Shown here: positions 1-6,276 of the stretch, piece after piece
Numbering within the stretch: the stretch's first letter is position 1
Layout of the letters: each line of letters starts with the position of its first letter
Origin: Clostridiaceae bacterium
GTDB lineage: Bacteria; Bacillota; Clostridia; Monoglobales; Firm-18
Assembly (NCBI GenBank): GCA_012511915.1
Contig: JAAZFB010000310.1
Span: 1 to 6,276 of the forward strand
DNA length: 6,276 nt
Direction of reading: 5' to 3'
Made by a program: the position numbers and the translations under genes
The notes under the pieces: model-generated
Seen by the model: the letters and a program-made list of their open reading frames with translations, nothing else
Told to the model about the DNA's origin: nothing
Databases searched by the model: none

Positions 1-708
1 AATATGGAGTTTGGCGGTAGAGATCAAAAAGGAATTCAGGTTATCGGTAATTATGGTACGGGTAAGAGCCATTTAATGTCACTCGTTTCACTTGTTGCAG
101 AAAACAGTGATTATCTTCAAGATGTTCAAAACGAAGAAGCAAAGGAAATTTTTGAGCCGATTGCCGGAAAATTCAAAGTGCATCGCTTTGAAATGCAAAC
201 CGATAAGAAATTTTGGGATATTATCACTTTCCAATTGCAACGCTTCTTGGACGGAATAGAAGTGGATTATCAATTTGACAGCGCATCGTTAAAAATGTAT
301 AGCGAGCAGTTGGACGAGATGATGGCTGCGTTTGAAGAAAAATATCCCGACCATGGCTTTATGTTGGTGATTGATGAAATGCTATCCTACTTGAAAACAC
401 ACGCCGCTGTCGGACAATTAGACCACGATTTGCAAGTGCTTCAAGCACTTGGCCAGCAGTGTGCCAAAGGACGATTTGCCTTTATGTTTGGTGTGCAAGA
501 GATGATATATCAGTCAAAAGAATTTGCCTTTGCAGCAGAGATGTTGCTCAAAGTTAAAGACAGATATACCGACCTTACTATTCGCAAGGAAGATGTATCG
601 TTTGTGGTACAAAACAGATTACTACGAAAGTCTGATAGCCAGAAAGCTGACATCCGAAAACATTTGGAGAAAATTATTCCTTTATTACGTGAGATGCACG
701 CTCAATAA
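1..708 (+). CDS. N-terminal P-loop ATPase fragment of DUF6079/BrxC-like protein (partial at 5' end)
   Basis: The frame is already open at base 1, so the ATG at 4-6 is probably an internal Met and the true start lies upstream. A Walker A motif, GNYGTGKS, is at 46-69 and a Walker B motif, MLVIDE, at 361-378, followed by a possible sensor strand (FMFGVQE, from about 484). Placing Walker A this close to the N-terminus is typical of the large ATPases of BREX loci (BrxC/PglY) and of the related DUF499 proteins. Such ATPases are core, ATP-hydrolysing parts of the defence complex in the cytoplasm; the exact mechanism is not settled. The fragment ends at TAA 706-708, just after the ATPase core, so a protein made from it alone would lack the roughly 935-residue C-terminal part. 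Family assignment is from motif and architecture recognition without a database search. Confidence 0.85.
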   Translation, partial: NMEFGGRDQKGIQVIGNYGTGKSHLMSLVSLVAENSDYLQDVQNEEAKEIFEPIAGKFKVHRFEMQTDKKFWDIITFQLQRFLDGIEVDYQFDSASLKMYSEQLDEMMAAFEEKYPDHGFMLVIDEMLSYLKTHAAVGQLDHDLQVLQALGQQCAKGRFAFMFGVQEMIYQSKEFAFAAEMLLKVKDRYTDLTIRKEDVSFVVQNRLLRKSDSQKADIRKHLEKIIPLLREMHAQ

Positions 709-717
709 GATGAATAT

Positions 718-3525
718 GTGAGCTTGTTTCCTGTACATCCATCTTATTTTGAGAATTTTCAGAAAATAAGATTAGGACGTGCGCAGCGTGAAGTGTTGAA
801 GACACTTTCAGCTCAATTTGCTATAATAAGCGAGCAGGATATACCAACAGATAATCCCGGACTTATCACTTATGACCAGTATTGGGAGCAGATGATGGCA
901 GATGCCGGATTGATGTCAATTCCTGATTTTAAATCAGTAGCTGACACGGTGAAAATTGTTCACGATAAAATTGAGAGTAATTTTGAGGGAGTACGTGCTA
1001 AGCAGATATCGTTGGCAAAACGAATTACGAATGCTACGGCTATTAAAATTTTACAAGGTGAACTTAACAAAAAACACGGTGCCAGGGCAGAAACATTGGT
1101 TGAAGACCTGTGCATAACCAGTGCACTGGCTGACAACAAGGAGTTTCTTGTGGATAGTGTGGATAACTGCGCAAGACTTATTGTTAGAGCTACTGCCGGT
1201 CAATATTTTGAACTTAATGAGGAAAACCACGAGTATAGACTGCGAACCGAAGGAGGAATTAATATCGATCAAAATATTATTCAGTTTGCGGAGCAAATGG
1301 CACCATACCAAAAAGATGAAGCTTTTTTTAGGTTTATGGTTGAAGTGCTTGGCATTGAAGCCAATCCTTACCGTTCGGGATTTCAGATTTACAAACACGA
1401 AATAGAGTGGAGGAGTCATAAAATAACTCGTGATGGTTATATTTTCTTAGGCAATCCCAATGAAAAATCAACTACGCATCCCAAACAGTATTTTTATATG
1501 ATTGTGATGCCTATTTTCCAAGAGGACAAAAAAACGAGAAATAACGAAGAGGATGAGGTTTACTTTGTATTAGATACGATTTCCGACGACTTTAAAACCC
1601 AGGTAAGCAACTACGGTGCGGCGCTAAGTTTGTGGAACTCTGCCGATACGGCAATCAAACCAATCTATCGTGCCAAAATGGAAGATTTTTTCCAAAAAGC
1701 ACGGCGTGAGTTTGATGCTTCTTATCTGAGCGAAACAAAGGTATATTACAAAAATGAACCTGCACGCGAGCTAAGATCGTTTCAATTGCCGGAGCAAGGT
1801 GCTTCCCGATTAGAATTATTCAACAGCGTGGCAAGTGCTATTTTTAATGAGCAATTTAAAGAGCAAACACCCCATCATCCTGTTTTCAATATGGCACGCC
1901 AAACCATTAATAGCGGCAATCTTGACCGTTATTTAAGAGGAACTATTGCCAAAATCATAAGACCAACTGAAAGCAACCAAGACGGAGAGGCGATTTTATC
2001 GGGATTAGGATGCTACCGAGCAGGTGAATTGGTGGTTGATGAAAGTATTTATGCCATCAGCATTTTGAATTTGATGAATACCAGAGAAACACAAATGGTG
2101 GTTAATCAAAACGAAATACTGGAACTCCTGCCTAATTCGGATAGAGAGCCGGTTTGGCGCTCAAAAGATTACAGGATAGATGCATCGTTTGAATTTATGG
2201 TACTTTCTGTTTTGGTGGCATTGGGTGAGTGCGAAATCAAACTGAATAGCGGAGAGATACTCAATGCTTCCAATTTAGACAAGTTGAGAAATTTGCAAGC
2301 AGACGATTATTTTAATTTCGCATTTATCAAACGTCCAAAAGGTGTGAATCTGCCGGTTATCAGAGCTATAACCAAAAGTTTTTGTGGAAAAGACCTGTCC
2401 AACAGACTCGATCAGCAGGACACCTATGTTCTGTTAGTGAATGAAGCGAAAAAATTGGCAGCTGAGTGCGCTACAATGGTAGCTCAAAAACTGCAAGGTC
2501 CAACCAATATTGCCGGAGTGGATATTATTTCGGAAGGAGAAGCACTTAGTTTGCGAAACGGCATAACTGCTTTAAAAGGCTTTTGTGACCAACTGGCAAC
2601 CTATACATCGGAGGCAAAAATAAAGAATATGCCTTTCGATCTGCCTACTGTCAATAAAATGATAGAGCGCAAAACAGAAATGGAGGCAGTAAAAGATAAG
2701 CTGAATCTTGCAAAAGAATTGGAAGCGAAAGTGTCTTATCTGACACAAGCCAAACTATATATTCCGGCAGATACCGGGCTTTCTCGTAACATCGATGCTA
2801 CGATACAAAGCTTGCCCAAGATACTGGCAGCACAAGCCGGTGCAGAGGTAGAAAACTATAAAACGGAACTTGAAGCAAGCAAACAACAATATATCAGCTG
2901 GTATTTGAAACGTTACAAAGAATATTGTATTAACGAAATTGACGAATCCAAAAGGGTAGAAATCCTAAACTCTGCCGAGTACGTCGTTTGTGAGAAACTG
3001 ATGCAATCACCCTTGCTTAATGCCACTCTTTGGCAAAACTGGCGATTAAAATTCAGTAAACTTCGCAAAGCTGACAGCAATGTAGAAACCACACTTCAAA
3101 CCACGCCGTACGCTAATTTCAATCCGCTTACGGTGGGCGATCAAGAGATGAAAAACGTGCGTGAATTGGGTGTTGAACTGAGTGACATTTATGAAATATG
3201 GATTCGTTCGCTCAAAGAATTTATCAATACAGAGGGTGCTCAAACCGCACTTAAACTAATGGATGAAGGCGGACAAAACTTCCTGAACCGATTTGTAAAC
3301 GGAATGGAGATAATACGTGACGGATATTCGGCTCAGGTATTGCTCGAACTTATCAATATACTGTCTGATGGATTTGAAAAAATAGAAATCAAGCAAGATG
3401 AAATGTCAAAATACTTTACGCATCCAATGACCATTGAAGAGGCAAAAGGAGCATTTGAATTGTATATTGAGCGAATGAGTAAAGGAAAAGACCGCAGCAA
3501 AGTACGCATCATATTACACGGGTAA
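718..3525 (+). CDS. C-terminal fragment of the DUF6079/BrxC-like protein (935 aa)
   Basis: This is the continuation, in the same frame, of the ATPase fragment that ends at 708. The GTG at 718 is merely the first possible start codon after the stop; in the intact gene it would be a Val codon (DEYVSLFPVHP). No purine-rich Shine-Dalgarno lies before it, so reinitiation would depend on coupling to the terminating ribosome 9 bases upstream. The fragment starts with FPVHPSYF (from 727), a hallmark following the ATPase core. Residues about 638-735 are rich in Lys, Glu, Ala and Leu and probably form long helices or a coiled coil. There is no Walker A, signal peptide or membrane segment, and alone it should not hydrolyse ATP. 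The 935-codon open frame shows that little decay has occurred after the stop. It may be a dead remnant or a separately translated subunit. Confidence 0.8.
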   Translation: MSLFPVHPSYFENFQKIRLGRAQREVLKTLSAQFAIISEQDIPTDNPGLITYDQYWEQMMADAGLMSIPDFKSVADTVKIVHDKIESNFEGVRAKQISLAKRITNATAIKILQGELNKKHGARAETLVEDLCITSALADNKEFLVDSVDNCARLIVRATAGQYFELNEENHEYRLRTEGGINIDQNIIQFAEQMAPYQKDEAFFRFMVEVLGIEANPYRSGFQIYKHEIEWRSHKITRDGYIFLGNPNEKSTTHPKQYFYMIVMPIFQEDKKTRNNEEDEVYFVLDTISDDFKTQVSNYGAALSLWNSADTAIKPIYRAKMEDFFQKARREFDASYLSETKVYYKNEPARELRSFQLPEQGASRLELFNSVASAIFNEQFKEQTPHHPVFNMARQTINSGNLDRYLRGTIAKIIRPTESNQDGEAILSGLGCYRAGELVVDESIYAISILNLMNTRETQMVVNQNEILELLPNSDREPVWRSKDYRIDASFEFMVLSVLVALGECEIKLNSGEILNASNLDKLRNLQADDYFNFAFIKRPKGVNLPVIRAITKSFCGKDLSNRLDQQDTYVLLVNEAKKLAAECATMVAQKLQGPTNIAGVDIISEGEALSLRNGITALKGFCDQLATYTSEAKIKNMPFDLPTVNKMIERKTEMEAVKDKLNLAKELEAKVSYLTQAKLYIPADTGLSRNIDATIQSLPKILAAQAGAEVENYKTELEASKQQYISWYLKRYKEYCINEIDESKRVEILNSAEYVVCEKLMQSPLLNATLWQNWRLKFSKLRKADSNVETTLQTTPYANFNPLTVGDQEMKNVRELGVELSDIYEIWIRSLKEFINTEGAQTALKLMDEGGQNFLNRFVNGMEIIRDGYSAQVLLELINILSDGFEKIEIKQDEMSKYFTHPMTIEEAKGAFELYIERMSKGKDRSKVRIILHG

Positions 3526-3548
3526 AAAAATGGAGATTTCTTGATTTA

Positions 3549-3631
3549 TTTGGATAAAATATAGATAAGATATAGACATTTCGTATCTTTGCACCATTAC
3601 TTTTGGACAAAATACAGATAATATATGGATA
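3549..3631 (+). repeat. Two-copy imperfect direct repeat around the Fic promoter, candidate operator
   Basis: Copy 1 (3549-3578) starts TTTGGATAAAATATAGATAA and copy 2 (3602-3631) starts TTTGGACAAAATACAGATAA, 53 bp apart. By eye, 25 of 30 positions are identical. Each copy contains tandem 11-bp units: GATAAAATATA (3553-3563) and GATAAGATATA (3564-3574) in copy 1; GACAAAATACA (3606-3616) and GATAATATATG (3617-3627) in copy 2, with a looser third unit running into the coding region. The copies flank the -7 element and the second covers the start codon of the Fic gene. Spacings of about 11, 22 and 53 bp place the units on one face of the helix. This arrangement suits a repressor site, plausibly bound by the winged helix of the adjacent Fic protein. 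The repeat is seen directly; the operator role is inferred, and chance similarity in AT-rich DNA is possible. Confidence 0.55.
3584..3591 (+). promoter_or_regulatory. Bacteroidota-type -7 promoter element for the Fic gene
   Basis: TATCTTTG matches the Bacteroidota -7 consensus TAnnTTTG exactly and is followed by CACC, a common context in this phylum. It lies 33 bases before the Fic ATG, implying a short leader of roughly 25 bases. A TTTG occurs at 3549-3552, but its 31-bp gap is too long for the usual -33 spacing of about 19-21 bp, so the -33 box is weak or replaced by an activator. It implies that the Fic gene, and perhaps the methyltransferase behind it, can be transcribed independently of the ATPase gene. 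Confidence 0.6.
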
Positions 3632-4692
3632 AATTTATTCGAAAAATAGATTTTGATTTTGCAATAAACCAACGAATCCTGCAGCTCATCGGCTATATTG
3701 ACAATTTCAAAGGTAAATGGGATATTGCCGAAAAGCAAGAAAACCGTTCCTTGAAAGAATTGCGGAAAATAGCAACCATTGAAAGCATCGGCTCATCTAC
3801 ACGTATCGAGGGCGCAACGCTCACAGACGAGGAAGTGCAGGAGTTGCTGAAAGAGATCACAATTACAAAACTCAAAAGTCGTGACGAACAGGAAGTAATC
3901 GGATATTACGAAGTATTGGAACTTATTTACGATAATTATTCCGACATTAAACTTTCGGAAAGCTATATCAAGCAACTACTCCAACTGTTACTAAAACACA
4001 GCCACAAGGACGAACGACACAGAGGATCGTACAAATCACTGTCGAATAAAGTGGTGGCAACTTATCCCACAGGCGAGCAAAAGACTATTTTTGCCACTAC
4101 CGAGCCTGCATTGGTGGCGGGTGAGATGCAGGAGCTGGTAGCATGGACAAACGAGCAGCTGGAACAGAAATCCATTCATCAGTTGATTGTAATCGGAAGT
4201 TTCATATACGATTTTTTGAGCATACACCCTTTTCAGGACGGAAACGGCAGACTGTCCCGATTACTTACAACGCTTTGTCTGTTGCAAAGCGACTATTCCT
4301 TTATTCAGTACATATCATTTGAAAATCATATCGAACAGCATAAAAAAGCCTATTACGAAGCCTTGATGAACGGACAGAAAGAGCGAGGAACGGATAGTGA
4401 ACGTATTGATTTGTGGCTTATTTTCTTTTTGGAAAGTCTGAAAACGCTTACCGAAAAATTGGAACAGAAATACGATGTATTCAAATCAAAGGGTGCTTAT
4501 CTGAATGACAGACAAAAGCTAATCAGAGACTTTATTACTGCCAACGAACCCATTAAAGTGGGTGATTTGGCAAGGCATTTTCCCGAAATTAGTATGAGTA
4601 CCCTGAAGAAAGATTTGCTATACCTGCGACAGGAACAAGTGCTGACGATGATTGGAAAAGGGAAAGGTAGCGTTTATATCTTGAATAAGTGA
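3625..4692 (+). CDS. Fic-domain protein (class II, N-terminal inhibitory motif) with C-terminal winged helix
   Basis: This complete 355-residue protein carries the catalytic Fic motif HPFQDGNGRLSR at residues 201-212, with the catalytic His201, the Mg-binding Asp205 and the phosphate-binding GNGR loop all intact. The inhibitory motif (S/T)xxxE(G/N) is present as STRIEG at residues 58-63, upstream of the Fic core, which defines class II; Glu62 would block productive ATP binding until relieved. Fic enzymes of this kind usually transfer AMP from ATP to a hydroxyl side chain of a target protein; the target here is unknown. Residues about 295-355 look like a winged helix (recognition helix near MSTLKKDLLYLRQ, then a Gly/Lys-rich wing), suggesting DNA binding and possibly autoregulation at the repeats before the gene. 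The start is supported by the -7 element 33 bases upstream. The gene sits between two probable BREX core genes with its own promoter, so it looks like an inserted accessory module. No signal peptide is present, so it should act in the cytoplasm. Confidence 0.95.
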   Translation: MDKFIRKIDFDFAINQRILQLIGYIDNFKGKWDIAEKQENRSLKELRKIATIESIGSSTRIEGATLTDEEVQELLKEITITKLKSRDEQEVIGYYEVLELIYDNYSDIKLSESYIKQLLQLLLKHSHKDERHRGSYKSLSNKVVATYPTGEQKTIFATTEPALVAGEMQELVAWTNEQLEQKSIHQLIVIGSFIYDFLSIHPFQDGNGRLSRLLTTLCLLQSDYSFIQYISFENHIEQHKKAYYEALMNGQKERGTDSERIDLWLIFFLESLKTLTEKLEQKYDVFKSKGAYLNDRQKLIRDFITANEPIKVGDLARHFPEISMSTLKKDLLYLRQEQVLTMIGKGKGSVYILNK

Positions 4693-4734
4693 GCAGTTCG
4701 TCATTTCTAATTGCACATTGAGAAAACTATATTG

Positions 4735-4763
4735 AAAGCAATAAAAAACATCAAAATAGCACT
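4735..4763 (+). promoter_or_regulatory. A-rich translation initiation region of the methyltransferase gene
   Basis: The bases before the ATG at 4764 are strongly A-rich (ATAAAAAACATCAAAATA at 4741-4758) and lack a Shine-Dalgarno. This is the usual form of a Bacteroidota initiation region, where A-rich, unstructured leaders take the place of SD pairing. The 71-bp gap 4693-4763 contains no convincing -7 element or terminator, so the methyltransferase is probably cotranscribed with the Fic gene. Confidence 0.4.
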
Positions 4764-6276
4764 ATGCAAAAATTAAACTTCCAATTTGAAGATGAACAGA
4801 TAAAAACGGGACCCGTTATCTGTTTGGGAGTGACGTTTGAAAATGACGATGCACGCCGTAGTTATTTCCGGGAGGAGCTTCGCCGAAAGCTGCCCGAACT
4901 AAAACAGATAGAGGGTTTCCCTATTGGAGAGGACGAGGATATTCTGCGCCTGTCCGACCCGCCTTATTACACGGCTTGCCCCAATCCGTGGTTGAATGAT
5001 TTTATTGCTGAATGGGAAAAAGAAAAATCGGAATTAGAAACGCAGGGAAAACGGCAGAAAGAGTTCAAAGTAAAAGTGCCTTATGCAAGTGATGTGAGTG
5101 AAGGTAAAAATAATCCTATTTATATGGCGCATGCTTACCACACCAAGGTGCCACATCCTGCCATTATGCGTTATATTTTGCATTATACGCAGCCCGGCGA
5201 TATTGTGTTTGATGGATTTGCCGGAACGGGAATGACAGGTGTAGCGGCTAATCTGTGCGGTTCTAAACATGACGTAGAAGCCTTACGAGAACCCAAGGCC
5301 AAAGTAGGTGTTCGCCACAGCATTTGTTCTGATTTGTCGCCCATTGCATCGCTTATATCGGCAAGCTACAATTTACCCTTCAATCCGCTGGAATTTGAAA
5401 AAAAAGCCAATGCTATTTTAGAACTGGTAGAGAAAGAATATGGCTGGATGTACGAAACCGAAGTGAACGGTAGGCGAGAAAAAATAAATTATACCATTTG
5501 GAGCGATGTGTTTATTTGCCTCAACTGCAACAAGGAGTTGGTTCTCTGGGATGAGGCGGTTAGTTTAGAGGAAAACACCATAAAAAGTGAATTTCCATGC
5601 CCGCATTGCGGAACACTGTGTTCAAAAAGAACGATGGAAAAGGCATGGGAAACATCCTTTGATGACACATTGGGTAAAACGGTTACACTAAATAAAAAAG
5701 TGCCGGTACGTGTAAACTACGGCAAAGGAAGGAAAAGAAGTGAAAAGGAGATAGATGATTTTGATAAAGAGGTAATAAGAAGAATTGATAAAACTGACGG
5801 CAGTAATTATCAAACTCAGCTTATGCCATTGGGAGATGAAAGTTCAAGAATTCAAAATTATGGAATATCACATTACCATCAATTTTATACAAAAAGGAAT
5901 TTTATTTATCTAAATAGAGTCTTTGAATTAATTGGAGATGATGTTTTCTTGAAAGCTTGGTTTACTTCAACTTTGCAAAGAACAACTAAATCATATAAAT
6001 TTACTTTGGATAGAAAGTTTGGAATACTATCAGGTACATTATATATTCCATCTCTTAATGTTGAGTTGTATCCACTAAATATATTAAAACGTAAAATCAG
6101 AGATTTATCAGCTACAAATTATACAGAAAGAGGAAATTCAGTTACTTATATAAATTCAGCAACTAAACTTTCACATATAGCAAGTAATTCCATTGACTAT
6201 ATGTTTATTGACCCCCCTTTTGGTGCCAATATTATGTATTCGGAGTTAAGTTCAATTTGGGAAGGGTGGATAAAGG
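4764..6276 (+). CDS. Zn-ribbon DNA methyltransferase, probably N6-adenine, BREX PglX/PglXI-like (3'-incomplete)
   Basis: The frame is open from ATG 4764 to the window edge (504 codons, no stop). Motif I, VFDGFAGTG, at residues 148-156 is the SAM-binding loop, and the Asp in SDLSP (residue 190) is the likely motif II acidic residue. A zinc ribbon has CLNC at 252-255 and CPHC at 279-282. The catalytic motif IV is DPPF at 483-486 within YMFIDPPFGANIMYSE, typical of amino-methyltransferases modifying adenine N6 (or cytosine N4). The order motif I, Zn ribbon and long insert, motif IV suggests that target recognition lies between about residues 320 and 475. The conserved N-terminus contains DPPYYTACPNPW (65-76). 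An amino-methyltransferase with an internal Zn ribbon recalls COG1743, but no clear DUF1156 N-terminus is seen. In a BREX locus this enzyme marks host DNA as self. It follows the ATPase gene as pglX does in several BREX types, except for the intervening Fic gene. An orphan or restriction-linked methyltransferase is the alternative. Confidence 0.92.
   Translation, partial: MQKLNFQFEDEQIKTGPVICLGVTFENDDARRSYFREELRRKLPELKQIEGFPIGEDEDILRLSDPPYYTACPNPWLNDFIAEWEKEKSELETQGKRQKEFKVKVPYASDVSEGKNNPIYMAHAYHTKVPHPAIMRYILHYTQPGDIVFDGFAGTGMTGVAANLCGSKHDVEALREPKAKVGVRHSICSDLSPIASLISASYNLPFNPLEFEKKANAILELVEKEYGWMYETEVNGRREKINYTIWSDVFICLNCNKELVLWDEAVSLEENTIKSEFPCPHCGTLCSKRTMEKAWETSFDDTLGKTVTLNKKVPVRVNYGKGRKRSEKEIDDFDKEVIRRIDKTDGSNYQTQLMPLGDESSRIQNYGISHYHQFYTKRNFIYLNRVFELIGDDVFLKAWFTSTLQRTTKSYKFTLDRKFGILSGTLYIPSLNVELYPLNILKRKIRDLSATNYTERGNSVTYINSATKLSHIASNSIDYMFIDPPFGANIMYSELSSIWEGWIK
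5725..6185 (+). other. Low-GC mosaic block inside the methyltransferase, probable exchanged target-recognition region
   Basis: By hand count, 4801-5700 is about 44% GC (394 of 900) and 5761-6180 about 27% (114 of 420). Arginine codons change at the same place: residues 1-319 use CGN 12 times of 14, while residues 320-475 use AGA or AGG 11 times of 12. Codons richer in G and C return at motif IV (6186-6240). The block lies between the Zn ribbon and motif IV, where a specificity region is expected. The frame stays open throughout, so this is a replacement of coding sequence and not a disruptive insertion. The boundaries are approximate. Confidence 0.7.

Larger units (their letters stand above)
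1..3525 (+). pseudogene. DUF6079 / BrxC-PglY-like ATPase gene, 5'-incomplete and split by one in-frame stop
   Basis: The fragments 1-708 and 718-3525 share one reading frame and are separated only by a TAA at 706-708 plus three sense codons (Asp-Glu-Tyr). Read through the stop, the product is continuous: ...REMHAQ-stop-DEYVSLFPVHPSYF..., with the FPVHPSYF segment directly after the ATPase core as expected for this family. About 1,170 codons lie in the window, so with a missing N-terminus of some tens of residues the intact protein would be around 1,200-1,250 residues, the usual size of BrxC/PglY-type proteins. No other stop or frameshift is seen, so the interruption is probably recent. A single base change could explain it (for example TTA, CAA, AAA or GAA to TAA). 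Sequencing error, or expression as two polypeptides, cannot be excluded. Confidence 0.75.

Noticed and set aside
524..721. 65-codon open frame on the + strand overlapping the end of the ATPase fragment
   Set aside because: It lies inside the real coding frame, has no family resemblance and no initiation signal, and does not bridge the TAA at 706-708. No frameshift explanation is needed because both ATPase fragments share a frame.
1051..1419. 122-codon minus-strand open frame, and a 94-codon + strand frame at 1121-1405
   Set aside because: Both overlap the well-supported C-terminal ATPase fragment in other frames, and their translations look like low-quality shadow sequence.
3514..3738. 74-codon minus-strand open frame covering the promoter region
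   Set aside because: It runs antisense across the Fic promoter, repeats and 5' coding sequence. The AT-rich DNA explains the opening, and no promoter or motif supports it as an antitoxin gene.
3587..4720. Near-identical TTGCACCATT (3589-3598) and TTGCACATT (4711-4719) as target-site duplication around the Fic gene
   Set aside because: The copies are short and imperfect, the first overlaps the -7 element and is explained by it, and there are no inverted ends or transposase.
4704..4725. Possible hairpin TTTCTAAT / ATTgAGAAA after the Fic gene
   Set aside because: The stem is short, AT-only apart from one pair, bulged, and not followed by a T tract, so it is not convincing as a terminator.
4720..4740. 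Possible promoter (TATATTGA) before the methyltransferase gene
   Set aside because: It departs from TAnnTTTG at the last two positions and has no well-spaced -33 box.
5034..5270. 78-codon minus-strand open frame
   Set aside because: It is antisense to conserved methyltransferase sequence, including motif I, and is a shadow.
1..6276. CRISPR arrays, tRNA or rRNA genes, insertion sequences, prophage genes
   Set aside because: No regularly spaced repeats, structured RNA sequence, transposase or integrase motifs were seen.

Overview
The window looks like part of a phage-defence island from a Bacteroidota genome, probably Bacteroidales-like. This rests on the moderate-to-low GC content, an A-rich sequence without Shine-Dalgarno in front of the methyltransferase gene, and a textbook Bacteroidota -7 element (TATCTTTG) just before the middle gene. 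All genes are on the + strand.

Layout: (1) 1-3525 holds a large DUF6079-type P-loop ATPase of the BrxC/PglY kind. Its 5' end lies outside the window, and one in-frame TAA at 706-708 splits it into an N-terminal ATPase fragment (1-708) and a long C-terminal fragment (718-3525). (2) 3526-3624 is a 99-bp gap with a Bacteroidota promoter element, flanked by two copies of an imperfect direct repeat that looks like an operator. (3) 3625-4692 encodes a complete class II Fic-domain protein with a C-terminal winged helix. (4) 4693-4763 is a short A-rich gap. (5) 4764 to the right edge is the 5' part of a large DNA methyltransferase gene with an internal zinc ribbon and a catalytic DPPF motif; its 3' end is outside the window.

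An ATPase of this family followed by a Zn-ribbon adenine-type methyltransferase matches the brxC-then-pglX order of BREX loci, most like type 3 (brxF, brxC, pglXI, brxHII, pglZ, brxA). None of the diagnostic partners (PglZ, BrxF, BrxA, helicase) is in the window, so the BREX assignment is an inference. A Fic gene with its own promoter and putative operator between these two core genes is not part of the canonical set.

Three things stand out. The core ATPase is interrupted by a single stop codon although the rest of its reading frame is intact. The Fic gene appears self-regulated and placed as an accessory or guard module. The methyltransferase is a mosaic: a block at about 5725-6185 falls to roughly 27% GC and switches arginine codons from CGN to AGR, as expected if its target-recognition region was replaced by recombination.
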